49,546 nucleotides of DNA from Streptomyces lydicus (GCF_000717345.1 NZ_JNZA01000048.1:1-49546); one strand, 5' to 3'; positions 15,897 to 25,164 are shown, numbered from the stretch's first letter. Program-made: numbers and translations. Notes: generated by a model not told the origin, from the sequence alone.

Positions 15897-17792
15897 GTGG
15901 TGAACAGTGTGGGCTCGTCCGGGATCTTCCAGCCGCTGGAGGGGGACGACCCCCGGGTGATCGCGGGTTACCGCCTCACCGCACGGCTCGGCGCCGGCGG
16001 CATGGGCAAGGTGTACCTCTCCTACACGCCCGGCGGACGCCCGGTGGCCATCAAGGTGATCCGCCCCGAGTTCAGCGAGGACGCGGAGTTCCGGCGCCGG
16101 TTCAAGCAGGAAGTGCAGTCCGCGCAGCGGGTGCAGGGGCTGTTCACCGCGCCGGTCATCGACAGCGACGCGGACGGCCCGAGCCCCTGGCTCGCCACCG
16201 CGTACGTCCCCGGCCCCTCGCTCGCCGCGGCGGTCGCCGAGCACGGCAAGCTGCCGGTGCCGACCGTGCTGCTGCTGGTCGCCGGGATCGCCGAGGCGCT
16301 CCAGGTGATCCATGGCGCGGGCATCGTCCACCGGGACCTGAAGCCGTCCAACGTGCTGCTGGCCGCCGACGGCCCGCGGGTCATCGACTTCGGTATCGCC
16401 CGCGCCGCCGACGCGACCTCGCTGACCAGCAGCGGCGTCACCGTCGGCACCCCCACCTTCATGGCGCCGGAGCAGGCCGCGGGCAGCACCATCACCCCGG
16501 CCACCGACATCTTCGCGCTCGGCCAGGTCGCGGCGTACGCGGCCATCGGCACACCGGCGTTCGGCGAGGGCACCTCGCACGGCGTGCTCTACCGCATCGT
16601 CCACGAAGAGCCCGATCTGACCGGACTGCCGGAAGAACTGCGCGAGTTGGTCTCCCGCTGCCTGGCCAAGGACGCGTCGGAGCGGCCGTCCATCGCCGAG
16701 GTGATCGCGCTGTGCGGCGCGGCCTCCGGCCAGACCCAGCTGCGCCGCCCCGAGGAGTGGCTGCCCACCGCCGTCGCCGCGGACATCACCACCCGCGCGG
16801 CGGCGCCGGCCCCCGCGCAGGCGCCGCCGCCCCCGCTGGAGGCGCCCACCGCGGGCGCTCCGGTCCAGCCGCCCACCGTGCCCGCGCAGCCGGCCCAGGC
16901 CCCGGCGCAGCCACCGGCCGCCGTTCCCGCGCAGCCGCCGACCGTCCCGCCGGTGCCGACCGAGCTGAATCACCCGCAGACCCCGCCGCCGGGCTTCGGT
17001 CCCGCGTACGCGCCGACCGTCGGCACCCCGGCGCAGGGCACCGCGACGCACGCCGGCGCGGCCGCGACCGGTCCGCACGGCACCGGCCCGCACCCCACCG
17101 GCCCGGCCGTCGCCCACCCCGCGGCCGGCGCACCGGGTCCGCAGCCGCCGAAGAAGAAGCGCAAGGGGCTGATCACGGCCCTGGTGGTGGTCTGCCTGCT
17201 GGTCTTCGCGGGCGCCGGCGGCGCCGTCGTCTACACCTTCATGAAGGACGACGGCCGGAAGAAGAGCGACCAGGCCACCAGCAACAACAAGGCGGAGAAC
17301 AGCGACGCCTCGCCGACGCCCACCCCGGCCGGGACGGCGAGCCCCGACGGCGCGACGAACACCCCCGCCGCGCCCCAGCAGGACCCGACCCCGGTCGACT
17401 TCAAGAACATCAATCTGCCCGACGACTACCACCTGTCGATGGCCGACGAGGCGATGAAGCCGACGAACACGGACACCGACACCGACACCGACTTCGCGTA
17501 CCAGGACAACAGCTACTCGGACGACCAGGTCAACACCGAGAACGGCAAGCTGGTGCTGCTCAACGCCGGTGAGGAGGGCTCGCTCGACACCTGCCGCAAC
17601 GAGACCCGCTTCACCGAGACCATCCTCGCCAAGCAGCTCACCAAGGGCTCGCAGATCTGCCTGACCACCGACTACGGCCACGTCGCCCTGATCACCTTCA
17701 AGGGCTTCGCGCCGAAGTCGGACCCCAGCAGCTACATGACCGTCGACGTCCGGGTGTGGCGCAACGCGGTGCAGCCCAAGCAGGACTCCTGA
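15897..17792 (+). CDS. membrane serine/threonine protein kinase (PknB/Hanks type)
   Basis: The 631-residue protein has an N-terminal kinase domain at about 23-280. It shows a glycine loop LGAGGMGKVY, VAIK with Lys53, HRDLKPSN (His145), DFG and MAPEQ, so catalysis is intact. A Pro/Ala-rich linker (about 295-420) leads to a basic KKKRK stop and one transmembrane helix (about 424-446). The C-terminal 185 residues are outside and have no PASTA repeats. They are Ser/Asp/Asn-rich, include a short TDTDTDTD run and carry two cysteines near the end that could form a disulfide. GTG 15897 and GTG 15900 are equivalent starts. Likely a sensor kinase of unknown signal. Confidence 0.92.
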   Translation: MVNSVGSSGIFQPLEGDDPRVIAGYRLTARLGAGGMGKVYLSYTPGGRPVAIKVIRPEFSEDAEFRRRFKQEVQSAQRVQGLFTAPVIDSDADGPSPWLATAYVPGPSLAAAVAEHGKLPVPTVLLLVAGIAEALQVIHGAGIVHRDLKPSNVLLAADGPRVIDFGIARAADATSLTSSGVTVGTPTFMAPEQAAGSTITPATDIFALGQVAAYAAIGTPAFGEGTSHGVLYRIVHEEPDLTGLPEELRELVSRCLAKDASERPSIAEVIALCGAASGQTQLRRPEEWLPTAVAADITTRAAAPAPAQAPPPPLEAPTAGAPVQPPTVPAQPAQAPAQPPAAVPAQPPTVPPVPTELNHPQTPPPGFGPAYAPTVGTPAQGTATHAGAAATGPHGTGPHPTGPAVAHPAAGAPGPQPPKKKRKGLITALVVVCLLVFAGAGGAVVYTFMKDDGRKKSDQATSNNKAENSDASPTPTPAGTASPDGATNTPAAPQQDPTPVDFKNINLPDDYHLSMADEAMKPTNTDTDTDTDFAYQDNSYSDDQVNTENGKLVLLNAGEEGSLDTCRNETRFTETILAKQLTKGSQICLTTDYGHVALITFKGFAPKSDPSSYMTVDVRVWRNAVQPKQDS

Positions 17793-18010
17793 GACGGGAG
17801 TCCCGGGCCGGGGCTCCCGAGACGCGGGTGCTCGATACGCGGGGCGCGTTCCCTCAGGGGATCGCGCCCCGACCGCGCCGGTGATCCGGGGATTTTCGCT
17901 CTCCGTATGGCGCGAGCAGCGCAGAGTGGCGTTAACTGTCCCGCATTGTGGAACGGGCAACGGCCATGGAGGACGCCGTCGTTGTGGAACAACTGCGGAG
18001 GAACGGACGA

Positions 18011-18301
18011 GTGACCGCGGTCGACGGCGACCCGCGCGTCCAGGAGCTGCGCGGTGCGGTCGCCCGGCTGCGTCGTCAGCTGGCCGTGCTCCCCGGGGAG
18101 TTACCGGACCGGGGCGCCGCCGATGACGAGTTGGCGGCGCTGGACGCGATGGTCAGCCACGGGCTGCCGGAGGTGCCCCGGCTGCGCCGGTCGCTGCTGC
18201 TGATCGCCGGGGCGGTGGGCTCGGTGAGCGCGCTGTCGCCCGCGCTGAGCGACGTGCGCGAGGGCATCGACCGCTTCGGTCAGCTGCCGCCCGGCCGCTG
18301 A
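18011..18301 (+). CDS. small conserved protein, likely DUF5955
   Basis: The 96-residue protein reads VTAVDGDPRVQELRGAVARL, then RRQLAVLPGELPDRG.ADDELAALDAM and PEVPRLRRSLLLIAGAVGSV and SALSPAL. The second half is a hydrophobic helix. From memory this matches Streptomyces proteins called DUF5955; no function is known. I chose GTG 18011 because GGAGG (17997-18001) is 9 nt upstream. The frame is open to 17948 without a better site. It stands alone between the kinase gene and convergent allR. Confidence 0.6.
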   Translation: MTAVDGDPRVQELRGAVARLRRQLAVLPGELPDRGAADDELAALDAMVSHGLPEVPRLRRSLLLIAGAVGSVSALSPALSDVREGIDRFGQLPPGR

Positions 18302-18369
18302 CCGGGGGATCGTGGCGGCCTGCGAGGTCCGCACCGCCGGCCGTCCCCCCGGCCCCTTCGTCCGGTTCG

Positions 18370-19170
18370 TCAGGCGGGCGTCTGGTTGGCGAGCGCCACC
18401 GACAGCTGCGCCGCGACGTCCTGCAGCACCGGCACGATCTTGTCCGTGGCGTCCTCGGTCACCCGGCCGGTCGGGCCGGAGATGGAGATGGCGGCGGAGG
18501 TGGGGGAGTTGGGGACCGGCACGGCGAGGCAGCGGACGCCGATCTCCTGCTCGTTGTCGTCGACGGCGTAGCCGATCCGGCGGACGTCGGCCAGCGCCTC
18601 CAGGAAGCGCTCCGGGTCGGTGATCGTCTTGTCGGTCGCGGCGGGCATCCCGGTACGGCCGAGGAGCGCGCGGACCTCCTCCGGCGGGTGGTTGGCCAGC
18701 AGGGCCTTGCCGACGCCGGTGGAGTGCGGCAGCACCCGGCGGCCGACCTCGGTGAACATCCGCACCGCGTGCCGGGAGGGCACCTGCGCGACGTACACGA
18801 TCTCGTCGCCGTCGAGCAGCGCCATGTTGGCGGTCTCGCCGGTCTCCTCCACCAGGCGGGCCAGGAACGGCCGGGCCCAGGTGCCCAGCAGGCGCGAGGC
18901 GCTCTCGCCGAGGCGGATCAGCCGGGGGCCGAGCGCGTACCGGCGGTTGGGCTGCTGGCGTACGTAACCGCAGGCGACGAGCGTGCGCATCAGCCGGTGG
19001 ATGGTGGGCAGCGGCAGGCCGCTGCTGCCGGACAGCTCGCTCAGACCGACCTCGCCGCCGGCGTCGGCCATCCGCTCCAGCAGGTCGAAGGCGCGCTCGA
19101 GGGACTGGACGCCGCCGGCGCCTGCGGGCTTGGCTTCGGCGGCGGAGGTGCTGGCGCTGGACGGCGGCAC
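18370..19170 (-). CDS. allR: IclR-family regulator of allantoin catabolism (AllR-like)
   Basis: The 266-residue protein has an N-terminal winged HTH (SLERAFDLLERMADAGGEVG, LSELSGSSGLPLPTIHRLM, RTLVACGYVRQ) at about 22-85. The IclR effector domain follows (TGETANMALLDGDEIVYVAQ, STGVGKALLANHP, EQEIGVRCLAVPVPN). In S. coelicolor an IclR protein named AllR represses the allantoin pathway genes and responds to pathway intermediates such as allantoate and glyoxylate; position and sequence fit that protein. It starts at GTG 19170 with AGGA upstream and is divergent from the racemase-permease-allB-alc genes. It is the prime candidate to bind one of the two recurrent palindromes. Confidence 0.88.
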   Translation of the reverse strand: MPPSSASTSAAEAKPAGAGGVQSLERAFDLLERMADAGGEVGLSELSGSSGLPLPTIHRLMRTLVACGYVRQQPNRRYALGPRLIRLGESASRLLGTWARPFLARLVEETGETANMALLDGDEIVYVAQVPSRHAVRMFTEVGRRVLPHSTGVGKALLANHPPEEVRALLGRTGMPAATDKTITDPERFLEALADVRRIGYAVDDNEQEIGVRCLAVPVPNSPTSAAISISGPTGRVTEDATDKIVPVLQDVAAQLSVALANQTPA

Positions 19171-19354
19171 GTCGCGTTCCTTTCAGGGCGGGTCAGATCG
19201 GTCTCGGCTCGGGACTAACGGGCGCCGGGCCCGACCGGAGCAGCCTACCGGTCCCCCTACGGTGACACACGGTCTCTCGCACACTCGTTCTCGCCGGTCA
19301 GCCCCTCTTTGTCCCACCGTGCGAGATGCCGGGCAACTGGGTAGCCGTGATCCC

Positions 19355-19396
19355 TTGACGGTGCCAGTGGCCGTAGCTACGTTCTGCTGCGCGAAA
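19355..19396 (+). promoter_or_regulatory. promoter and palindromic operator of the racemase-permease genes
   Basis: TTGACG (19355-19360), 17 nt and TACGTT (19378-19383) form a good promoter. The palindrome TTCTGCTGCGCGAAA (19382-19396) starts on the last two bases of the -10, the same geometry as at hyi. A further small inverted repeat ATTCTGTGGAAT (19407-19418) lies in the leader. The rest of the 269-bp gap to allR shows nothing clear for allR itself. Confidence 0.6.
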
Positions 19397-19439
19397 CCTA
19401 CTGTCCATTCTGTGGAATCCTCCAAATCGCTGGAGTGTC

Positions 19440-20228
19440 ATGCGCATTCTCGTCATGAACCCGAACACCACGGTTTCCATGACCGCCTCGATCCGCGCCA
19501 CCGCAACCGCAGCCGCCGCACCGGGCACCGAGATCCTCGCCACCGAACCCCTGTGGGGTCCGGAATCCATTGAGGGGCACTTCGAGGGCTACCTGAGCGC
19601 CGCGGCCGTCCTGGACCGGCTCGCCACCCTCGGCATCCCCTTCGACGCGCTGGTCATGGCCGGCTTCGGCGAACCGGGCCGGGAGGGTGCCCAGGAACTG
19701 CTGGACGTCCCCGTGCTGGACATCACCGAGAGCGCCGCCCAGATGGCGATGATGCTCGGGCACGCCTACGGGGTCGTGACCACGCTCGACCGCGCCGTAC
19801 CGCAGATCCAGGACCGGCTGCTGACCGCCGGGCTGCTCCAGCGCTGCGCCGCGGTGCGCGGCACCGGGCTCGGGGTGCTGGAACTGGAGGAGGACCCCGC
19901 GCGGACCGTCGAGGTGATCATCGAGACCGCCCGCGAGGTAGTCCGGGCCGGTGCTGAGGTGATCTGCCTGGGCTGCGGCGGGATGGCCGGGCTGGACGCC
20001 GAGGTCGCGGCGGCGCTCGGGGTGCCGGTCGTCGACGGGGTCGCCGCGGCGGTGAAGTTCGCCGAGGCGGTCGTCGGTCTCGGGCTCACCACCAGTACGG
20101 CGCGCAGCTTCGCGCCGCCGCGCCCGAAGGTCATCGGTGCGTGGCCGCTGAGCAGGCATTTGTCCTCGGGGCGCGCCGCGGACCCGCTCCGTGCCGCTGA
20201 ATTTTCCGCACAGACATCAGACATCTGA
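19440..20228 (+). CDS. Asp/Glu/hydantoin racemase superfamily protein with a single catalytic cysteine
   Basis: The 262-residue protein opens MRILVMNPNTTVSMTASI, the typical start of hydantoin and allantoin racemases. Those enzymes have two catalytic cysteines. The second is present here in ICLGCGGMAGL. The first, normally in ACFGDPG, is replaced by Gly in MAGFGEPGREG. A Gly/Cys pair at these positions is what arylmalonate decarboxylase has, so plain racemisation is doubtful. Context next to an allantoin-type permease, allantoinase and AllR suggests it acts on allantoin or a ureido intermediate. GGAG precedes the ATG. The family is certain; the reaction is open. Confidence 0.8.
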   Translation: MRILVMNPNTTVSMTASIRATATAAAAPGTEILATEPLWGPESIEGHFEGYLSAAAVLDRLATLGIPFDALVMAGFGEPGREGAQELLDVPVLDITESAAQMAMMLGHAYGVVTTLDRAVPQIQDRLLTAGLLQRCAAVRGTGLGVLELEEDPARTVEVIIETAREVVRAGAEVICLGCGGMAGLDAEVAAALGVPVVDGVAAAVKFAEAVVGLGLTTSTARSFAPPRPKVIGAWPLSRHLSSGRAADPLRAAEFSAQTSDI

Positions 20229-20306
20229 CAACTGGTGTCCTTCTGACCCTTCTGAGCCCTCCGACCCTCGCTCTCCAAGCTCCACCCAACCTGCCTGGGA
20301 GGACCC

Positions 20307-21845
20307 GTGACCACACCCCCGCAACCGGACCCGCGGCTGTTCAACGAGGATCTCGCGCCGGCCCCCGAGCGCAAATGGGGCACGTACAGCATCTTCGCGC
20401 TGTGGATGTCCGACACTCACGCGATCAGCAACTACGCCTTCGCCTCCAGCCTGTTCGTGCTGGGCCTGCCGGCCTGGGAGGTGTTCGTCGCGCTGCTGGC
20501 CGGCATCACGATCGTCTACTGGCTGATGAACCGCATGGGGCACGCGGGGCACCGGACCGGTGTGCCCTACCCGGTGCTCGCCCGCGCCAGCTGGGGGGTG
20601 TACGGAGCCAACATCCCGGCGCTGTTGCGCGCGGTGATGGCCGTCGCCTGGTACGGCATCCAGACCTGGCTGGCCTCCACCGCCGTCGTGCTGCTGACCC
20701 TCCAGCTCGCGCCCGGTCTGGACGCGTACAACCACAACTCCGTGCTGGGCCTGTCGACGCTGGGCTGGGTCGCGTTCATGGTGATGTGGGGGCTCCAGGC
20801 GGCCCTGCTGACCCGGGGGATGGAGTTCATCCGCAAGGTGCAGGACTTCGCGACCGGGCCGGTGGTCTGGCTGGTGGTGCTCGCCCTCGCGCTCTATCTG
20901 GTCATCAGGGCCGGCGGGGACATCTCGCTGACCCGCAGCATCACCGGCCTCAGCGGCGCCGAGCAGGCCCGGCAGAGCCTCATCGCGGTCAGCCTGACCG
21001 TCGCCACCTTCCTGACCCTGGTGCTCAACTACGCGGACTTCGCCCGCTTCACGCCCGACCACCGCTCCTACCGGCGCGGCAATCTGATCGGGCTGCCGGT
21101 GAACTTCACCGCCTTCGCCGTGGTCGCCGTGCTGGTCACCGCCGGCACCATCTCGGTGTTCGGCGAGGCGATCTACGACCCGGTGAAGGTGATCCAGAAG
21201 ATCGACAACCCGGTGGTCACCGTCATCGGCGCGCTGGCCTTCATCGTCGCCACCATCGGCATCAACGTCGTCGCCAACTTCGTCTCGCCCGCCTACGACT
21301 TCGCCAACCTCGCGCCGAAGTATCTGAACTTCAAGCGCGGCGGCATGATCACCGCGGTGCTGGCCGTCGTCGTCATGCCCTGGAAGCTGTACTCCTCGGC
21401 GCTGGTGATCCAGTACTTCCTGGGCGCGCTGGGCGCCTTCCTCGGGCCGCTGGTGGCGATTCTGCTCGTCGACTACTACCTCGTGCGGCGCGGCCGGATC
21501 GACGTCGACGCGCTGTTCTCCGCCGACGCCGCGGGCGCGTACTTCTACCGCAGGGGCTACAACCCCAAGGCCGTGATCGCCTTCCTCCCGGCCGCCGCGG
21601 TCTCGGCCGCGGTCGCGCTGGTGCCGGCCTTCGGGGCGGTGGCGCCGTTCTCCTGGATCTTCGGGATGGCGCTCGCCGGCGGGCTGCACGCCCTGGTCTC
21701 GGGCCGGGGCAGGGGCGCCGCGGGTGCCGGGCCGATTCCGGACGAGATCATCCCGTCCCAGGTCAGGGCCGTGGCGGCGGAGGAGCGGGGGCCGGCGCCC
21801 CACCTCGGGGTGACGTCCGCGCCGGTGCCGGCGGAGGGGTCTTGA
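20307..21845 (+). CDS. NCS1-family permease, probably allantoin
   Basis: This is a 512-residue polytopic protein of the nucleobase:cation symporter-1 family. It carries the early motif ERKWGTYSIFALWMSDTHAI, then ARASWGVYGANIPALLRAV, ATFLTLVLNYADFARFTP and NVVANFVSPAYDFANL. The region also contains DYYLVRRGRIDVDALF. This set is typical of PucI-like allantoin/hydantoin permeases. GTG 20307 has GGGAGGA about 4 nt upstream. It lies 78 nt behind the racemase gene, same strand, and before allB, so it likely imports allantoin for the enzymes that follow. The very C-terminus (after about 470) is a low-complexity Ala/Pro/Gly tail. Confidence 0.88.
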   Translation: MTTPPQPDPRLFNEDLAPAPERKWGTYSIFALWMSDTHAISNYAFASSLFVLGLPAWEVFVALLAGITIVYWLMNRMGHAGHRTGVPYPVLARASWGVYGANIPALLRAVMAVAWYGIQTWLASTAVVLLTLQLAPGLDAYNHNSVLGLSTLGWVAFMVMWGLQAALLTRGMEFIRKVQDFATGPVVWLVVLALALYLVIRAGGDISLTRSITGLSGAEQARQSLIAVSLTVATFLTLVLNYADFARFTPDHRSYRRGNLIGLPVNFTAFAVVAVLVTAGTISVFGEAIYDPVKVIQKIDNPVVTVIGALAFIVATIGINVVANFVSPAYDFANLAPKYLNFKRGGMITAVLAVVVMPWKLYSSALVIQYFLGALGAFLGPLVAILLVDYYLVRRGRIDVDALFSADAAGAYFYRRGYNPKAVIAFLPAAAVSAAVALVPAFGAVAPFSWIFGMALAGGLHALVSGRGRGAAGAGPIPDEIIPSQVRAVAAEERGPAPHLGVTSAPVPAEGS

Positions 21846-21871
21846 CGGGCCGGGATCCGGAGTGAAGACTC

Positions 21872-21890
21872 ATTCAACAGACTGTTGAAT
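21872..21890 (+). promoter_or_regulatory. perfect 19-bp palindromic operator upstream of allB
   Basis: ATTCAACAGACTGTTGAAT is a perfect inverted repeat about a central A. It ends 155 bp before the allB start, and its right arm contains TTGAAT, a possible -35; no convincing -10 follows. It is the best copy of the motif also found before uraD and aceB. The remaining DNA to 22045 is GC-rich with no other element. Confidence 0.7.
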
Positions 21891-22045
21891 TCGCTCGCCG
21901 GGGAGTCGGACCGGCGGATTCCGGTCCGGGAGTCCGCCCGGACCACGCTCCGGTGCGGGCCCCGCGCGGCGGGCCGCGGCCCGACGGCCGTGCGTCCCCC
22001 GCGCCGCCACGCAACGATGAAGACACGAAACGAGGAGGGGACCGG

Positions 22046-23389
22046 GTGTCCGAAATTGAGCTGGTGCTGCGTTCCACGCGGGTCGTCACCCCGCAGGGGA
22101 CACGCGCCGCGTCCGTCACCGTCAAGGACGGCCGGATCGACGCGGTGCTGCCGCACGACGCCGAGGTCCCGGCCGGGGCACGGATCGAGGACCTCGGGGA
22201 CGACGTCCTGCTGCCCGGCCTCGTCGACACCCACGTCCACGTCAACGACCCCGGCCGCACCGAGTGGGAGGGCTTCTGGACCGCCACCCGCGCGGCCGCG
22301 GCCGGCGGCATCACCACCCTCGTGGACATGCCGCTCAACAGCCTGCCGCCCACGACCACCACGGCCCACCTCGACACCAAGCGCGAGGTGGCCCGCAGCA
22401 AGGCCCACATCGACGTCGGCTTCTGGGGCGGTGCCATCCCCGGCAACGTCAAGGACCTGCGCCCGCTGCACGACGCCGGCGTCTTCGGCTTCAAGTGCTT
22501 CCTGTCGCCCTCCGGCGTGGACGAGTTCCCCGAGGTCGACCAGGAGCAGCTCGCCGCCGCCCTCGGGGAGATCGCCGGCTTCGACGGTCTGCTGATCGTG
22601 CACGCCGAGGATCCCGGCCACCTGGACGAGGCGCCCGAGCCGCACGGCCCCAGGTACGCCGACTTCCTCGCCTCCCGCCCCCGCATCTCCGAGAACGACG
22701 CCATCGCCGGCCTCATCGTCCTCGCCAAGCGACTCGACGCCCGGGTGCACGTCCTGCACCTGTCCTCCAGCGACGCGCTGCCGCTGATCGCCGCGGCCAA
22801 GCGCGAGGGCGTGAAGATCACCGTCGAGACCTGCCCGCACTTCCTGACCCTGACCGCCGAGGAAGTCCCGGACGGCGCGACGGAGTTCAAGTGCTGTCCG
22901 CCGATCCGCGAGGCCGCCAACCAGGACGCGCTGTGGGAGGGCCTGGCCGACGGCACCATCGACTGCATCGTCTCCGACCACTCGCCCTCCACCGCCGACC
23001 TCAAGACCGCCGACTTCGGCGCGGCCTGGGGCGGCATCTCCTCCCTCCAGCTGGGCCTGCCCGCCATCTGGACCGAGGCCCGGGAACGCGGCCACTCCCT
23101 CGACGACGTCGTGCGCTGGATGGCCACCGCGCCGGCCGCCCTGGTCGGCCTCGGCCGGAAGGGCGCCATCGAGCCCGGCCGGGACGCCGACTTCGCGGTC
23201 CTCGCGCCCGACGAGACCTTCACCGTCGACCCGCAGGCCCTCCAGCACCGCAACAAGATCACCGCATACGCCGGCAAGACCCTGTACGGCGTCGTACGGT
23301 CCACCTGGCTGCGCGGCCGACGGATCAACGACGGCACCACCCTCGCCGAACCCACCGGCGAACTGCTCGAACGGACCCCCCAGGCATGA
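22046..23389 (+). CDS. allB: allantoinase
   Basis: The enzyme hydrolyses allantoin to allantoate. The 447-residue dihydroorotase-like amidohydrolase has [20 protein letters not shown] with metal ligands His63 and His65. [14 protein letters not shown] holds the lysine (Lys150) that is carboxylated to bridge the two metals. [18 protein letters not shown] and CIVSDHSPS supply the remaining His/Asp ligands. [17 protein letters not shown] is also typical. GTG 22046 follows AGGAGGGG by 5 nt; the frame is open to 21953. It overlaps alc by ATGA. The 19-bp palindrome upstream suggests its own control point within the cluster. Confidence 0.96.
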   Translation: MSEIELVLRSTRVVTPQGTRAASVTVKDGRIDAVLPHDAEVPAGARIEDLGDDVLLPGLVDTHVHVNDPGRTEWEGFWTATRAAAAGGITTLVDMPLNSLPPTTTTAHLDTKREVARSKAHIDVGFWGGAIPGNVKDLRPLHDAGVFGFKCFLSPSGVDEFPEVDQEQLAAALGEIAGFDGLLIVHAEDPGHLDEAPEPHGPRYADFLASRPRISENDAIAGLIVLAKRLDARVHVLHLSSSDALPLIAAAKREGVKITVETCPHFLTLTAEEVPDGATEFKCCPPIREAANQDALWEGLADGTIDCIVSDHSPSTADLKTADFGAAWGGISSLQLGLPAIWTEARERGHSLDDVVRWMATAPAALVGLGRKGAIEPGRDADFAVLAPDETFTVDPQALQHRNKITAYAGKTLYGVVRSTWLRGRRINDGTTLAEPTGELLERTPQA

Positions 23390-24516
23390 CCACCGACGGC
23401 ATACCCCGCTACACCGGCGACGCGAGCCCGTACGGCGGCGGCGACCCGTACGCCGACTACCGCACCCCCGGCGCCGCCGGCTTCCCCTTCACCCACCTCC
23501 CCGACCTCGCCGACCGCCGGCTGGGCGCGGGCGTGATCGCCGCGAACGACGAGTTCTTCGCCGAGCGGGAGAACCTCCTCAAGCCCGAGCCCGCCCACTT
23601 CGACCCCGAGCTCTTCGGCCACAAGGGCAAGGTCATGGACGGCTGGGAGACCCGCAGACGGCGCGGCACCGACGGCGCCCACCCGTTCCCGGCGGACGAC
23701 GACCACGACTGGGCACTGGTCCGCCTCGGCGCACCCGGCGTCATCCACGGCATCGTCGTCGACACCGCCCACTTCCGCGGCAACTACCCGCAGTCCGTGA
23801 GCGTCGAGGGTGCCTGCGTCGACGGTTCCCCGTCGCCCGACGACCTCCTGGCCGGCGACGTGACGTGGACGACCCTCGTGCCGCGCACCGCCATCGGCGG
23901 TCACGCGGCCAACGGCTTCGCCGTCGACGCCGGGCGGCGCTTCACCCACCTGCGCCTCAACCAGCACCCCGACGGCGGCGTCGCCCGCCTGCGGGTGCAC
24001 GGCGAGGTCGTCCCGGCGCCCGGCTGGCTGGCCGCACTGGGCACCTTCGACCTCGTCGCGCTGGAGAACGGCGGCCGGGTCGAGGACGCCTCGGACCGCT
24101 TCTACTCCTCGCCGACGCACACCATCCAGCCGGGGCGCTCCCGCAAGATGGACGACGGCTGGGAGACCCGCCGCCGTCGCGGCACCGGCAACGACTGGGT
24201 GCGCTACCGCCTCGCCGAACAGTCCCGGATCCGCGCGGTGGAGATCGACACCGGCTACCTCAAGGGCAACGCGGCCGGCTGGGCGAGCCTGTCCGGACGC
24301 GACGGCGACAGCGGCGCGTGGGTCGAACTGCTGCCCCGTACGCGGCTGCAGCCCGACACCGTCCACCGGTTCCTGCTCGACGACGCGCCCGCCACCACCC
24401 ACGTCCGGATCGACATCTTCCCGGACGGCGGCATCGCCCGGCTGCGGCTGCACGGCTCGCTCACCGAGGAGGGGGCGCGCCGACTGGCGTCCCGTCACGA
24501 GGAGTTGGGCGGCTGA
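23386..24516 (+). CDS. alc: allantoicase
   Basis: The enzyme splits allantoate into urea and ureidoglycolate. The 376-residue protein contains two copies of the allantoicase fold. Each has a GWETRRRRG motif ([13 protein letters not shown] near 84-96 and [14 protein letters not shown] near 260-273). Each also has a HxRxxxxPDGGxARLRxHG motif: the first reads [19 protein letters not shown], the second [19 protein letters not shown]. The ATG overlaps the allB stop, so the two are coupled. No ureidoglycolate lyase or urease is in the window, so the final cleavage must be made elsewhere. Confidence 0.95.
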   Translation: MTTDGIPRYTGDASPYGGGDPYADYRTPGAAGFPFTHLPDLADRRLGAGVIAANDEFFAERENLLKPEPAHFDPELFGHKGKVMDGWETRRRRGTDGAHPFPADDDHDWALVRLGAPGVIHGIVVDTAHFRGNYPQSVSVEGACVDGSPSPDDLLAGDVTWTTLVPRTAIGGHAANGFAVDAGRRFTHLRLNQHPDGGVARLRVHGEVVPAPGWLAALGTFDLVALENGGRVEDASDRFYSSPTHTIQPGRSRKMDDGWETRRRRGTGNDWVRYRLAEQSRIRAVEIDTGYLKGNAAGWASLSGRDGDSGAWVELLPRTRLQPDTVHRFLLDDAPATTHVRIDIFPDGGIARLRLHGSLTEEGARRLASRHEELGG

Positions 24517-24596
24517 CTGCCGTGCGTCCGGCGGGGCGGCAGGAGATCCCCGGCCCGCCGGACGCCCGCCGGACGGCCGGTGTCATGATGCGAGCC

Positions 24597-25130
24597 ATGA
24601 CCGACACCCTCTCGTCCGCGTCGCCCTCGGTGGTACGGCTCACGCGGTACACGGCGACGGAGCAGAGCGAGATCCTCGGAGACGGCGCCGACCCCTTCGG
24701 AGTCGCGGACGCCGGCCTGAGCTGGCTGCCCAAGGACGAGCACTTCGGCATCAGGCGGAACGGCCGACTGGTCGCGCACGCCGGGCTGTTGCGGGTGCCG
24801 CTGTCGGTCGGCGGGGCCGCGACACCGGCCGTGGGGCTCGGCGGGGTGGCCGTCGCACCGGACCTGCGGGGGCACGGCCTGGCCCGGCTGGTGGTCACCG
24901 CCGCGCTGGCACACGCCCGCACGCTGGGGCCGCGTTACGGTCTGCTGTTCTGCCGGCCGCCGCTGGTCGCGCTCTACCAGCGGCTCGGGTGGCACACCGT
25001 CCCGGTCGACGTCCAAGTCGAGCAGCCCGCGGGGCCCGTCGTCATGCCGCTGCGGACCATGTGGACGCCCCTCCACGACGGCGCCGCCTGGCCGGCCGGC
25101 CCGGTGCGGCTGCTCTCCCTGCCCATGTGA
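24597..25130 (+). CDS. GNAT-family N-acetyltransferase
   Basis: The 177-residue protein shows the acetyl-CoA-binding motif A GLGGVAVAPDLRGHGLARLV with VAPxxRGxGLA, preceded by a strand and followed by a helix, as in Eis-like and other GNAT enzymes. Three ATGs (24585, 24588, 24597) are possible; none has a clear ribosome site, and I give the last. It lies 80 nt behind alc and may be read through from it, but no catabolic role is evident. Substrate unknown. A short 8-bp hairpin (25135-25155) follows. Confidence 0.8.
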   Translation: MTDTLSSASPSVVRLTRYTATEQSEILGDGADPFGVADAGLSWLPKDEHFGIRRNGRLVAHAGLLRVPLSVGGAATPAVGLGGVAVAPDLRGHGLARLVVTAALAHARTLGPRYGLLFCRPPLVALYQRLGWHTVPVDVQVEQPAGPVVMPLRTMWTPLHDGAAWPAGPVRLLSLPM

Positions 25131-25164
25131 ACCGGCCGGTCCCGCGCGGACCGGCGCCGCGCGG

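Noticed and set aside
17460..17493. Short ACACCGAC repeats in the kinase gene as a regulatory repeat
   Set aside because: They encode the TDTDTD run in frame inside the coding region and are best explained as protein low complexity.
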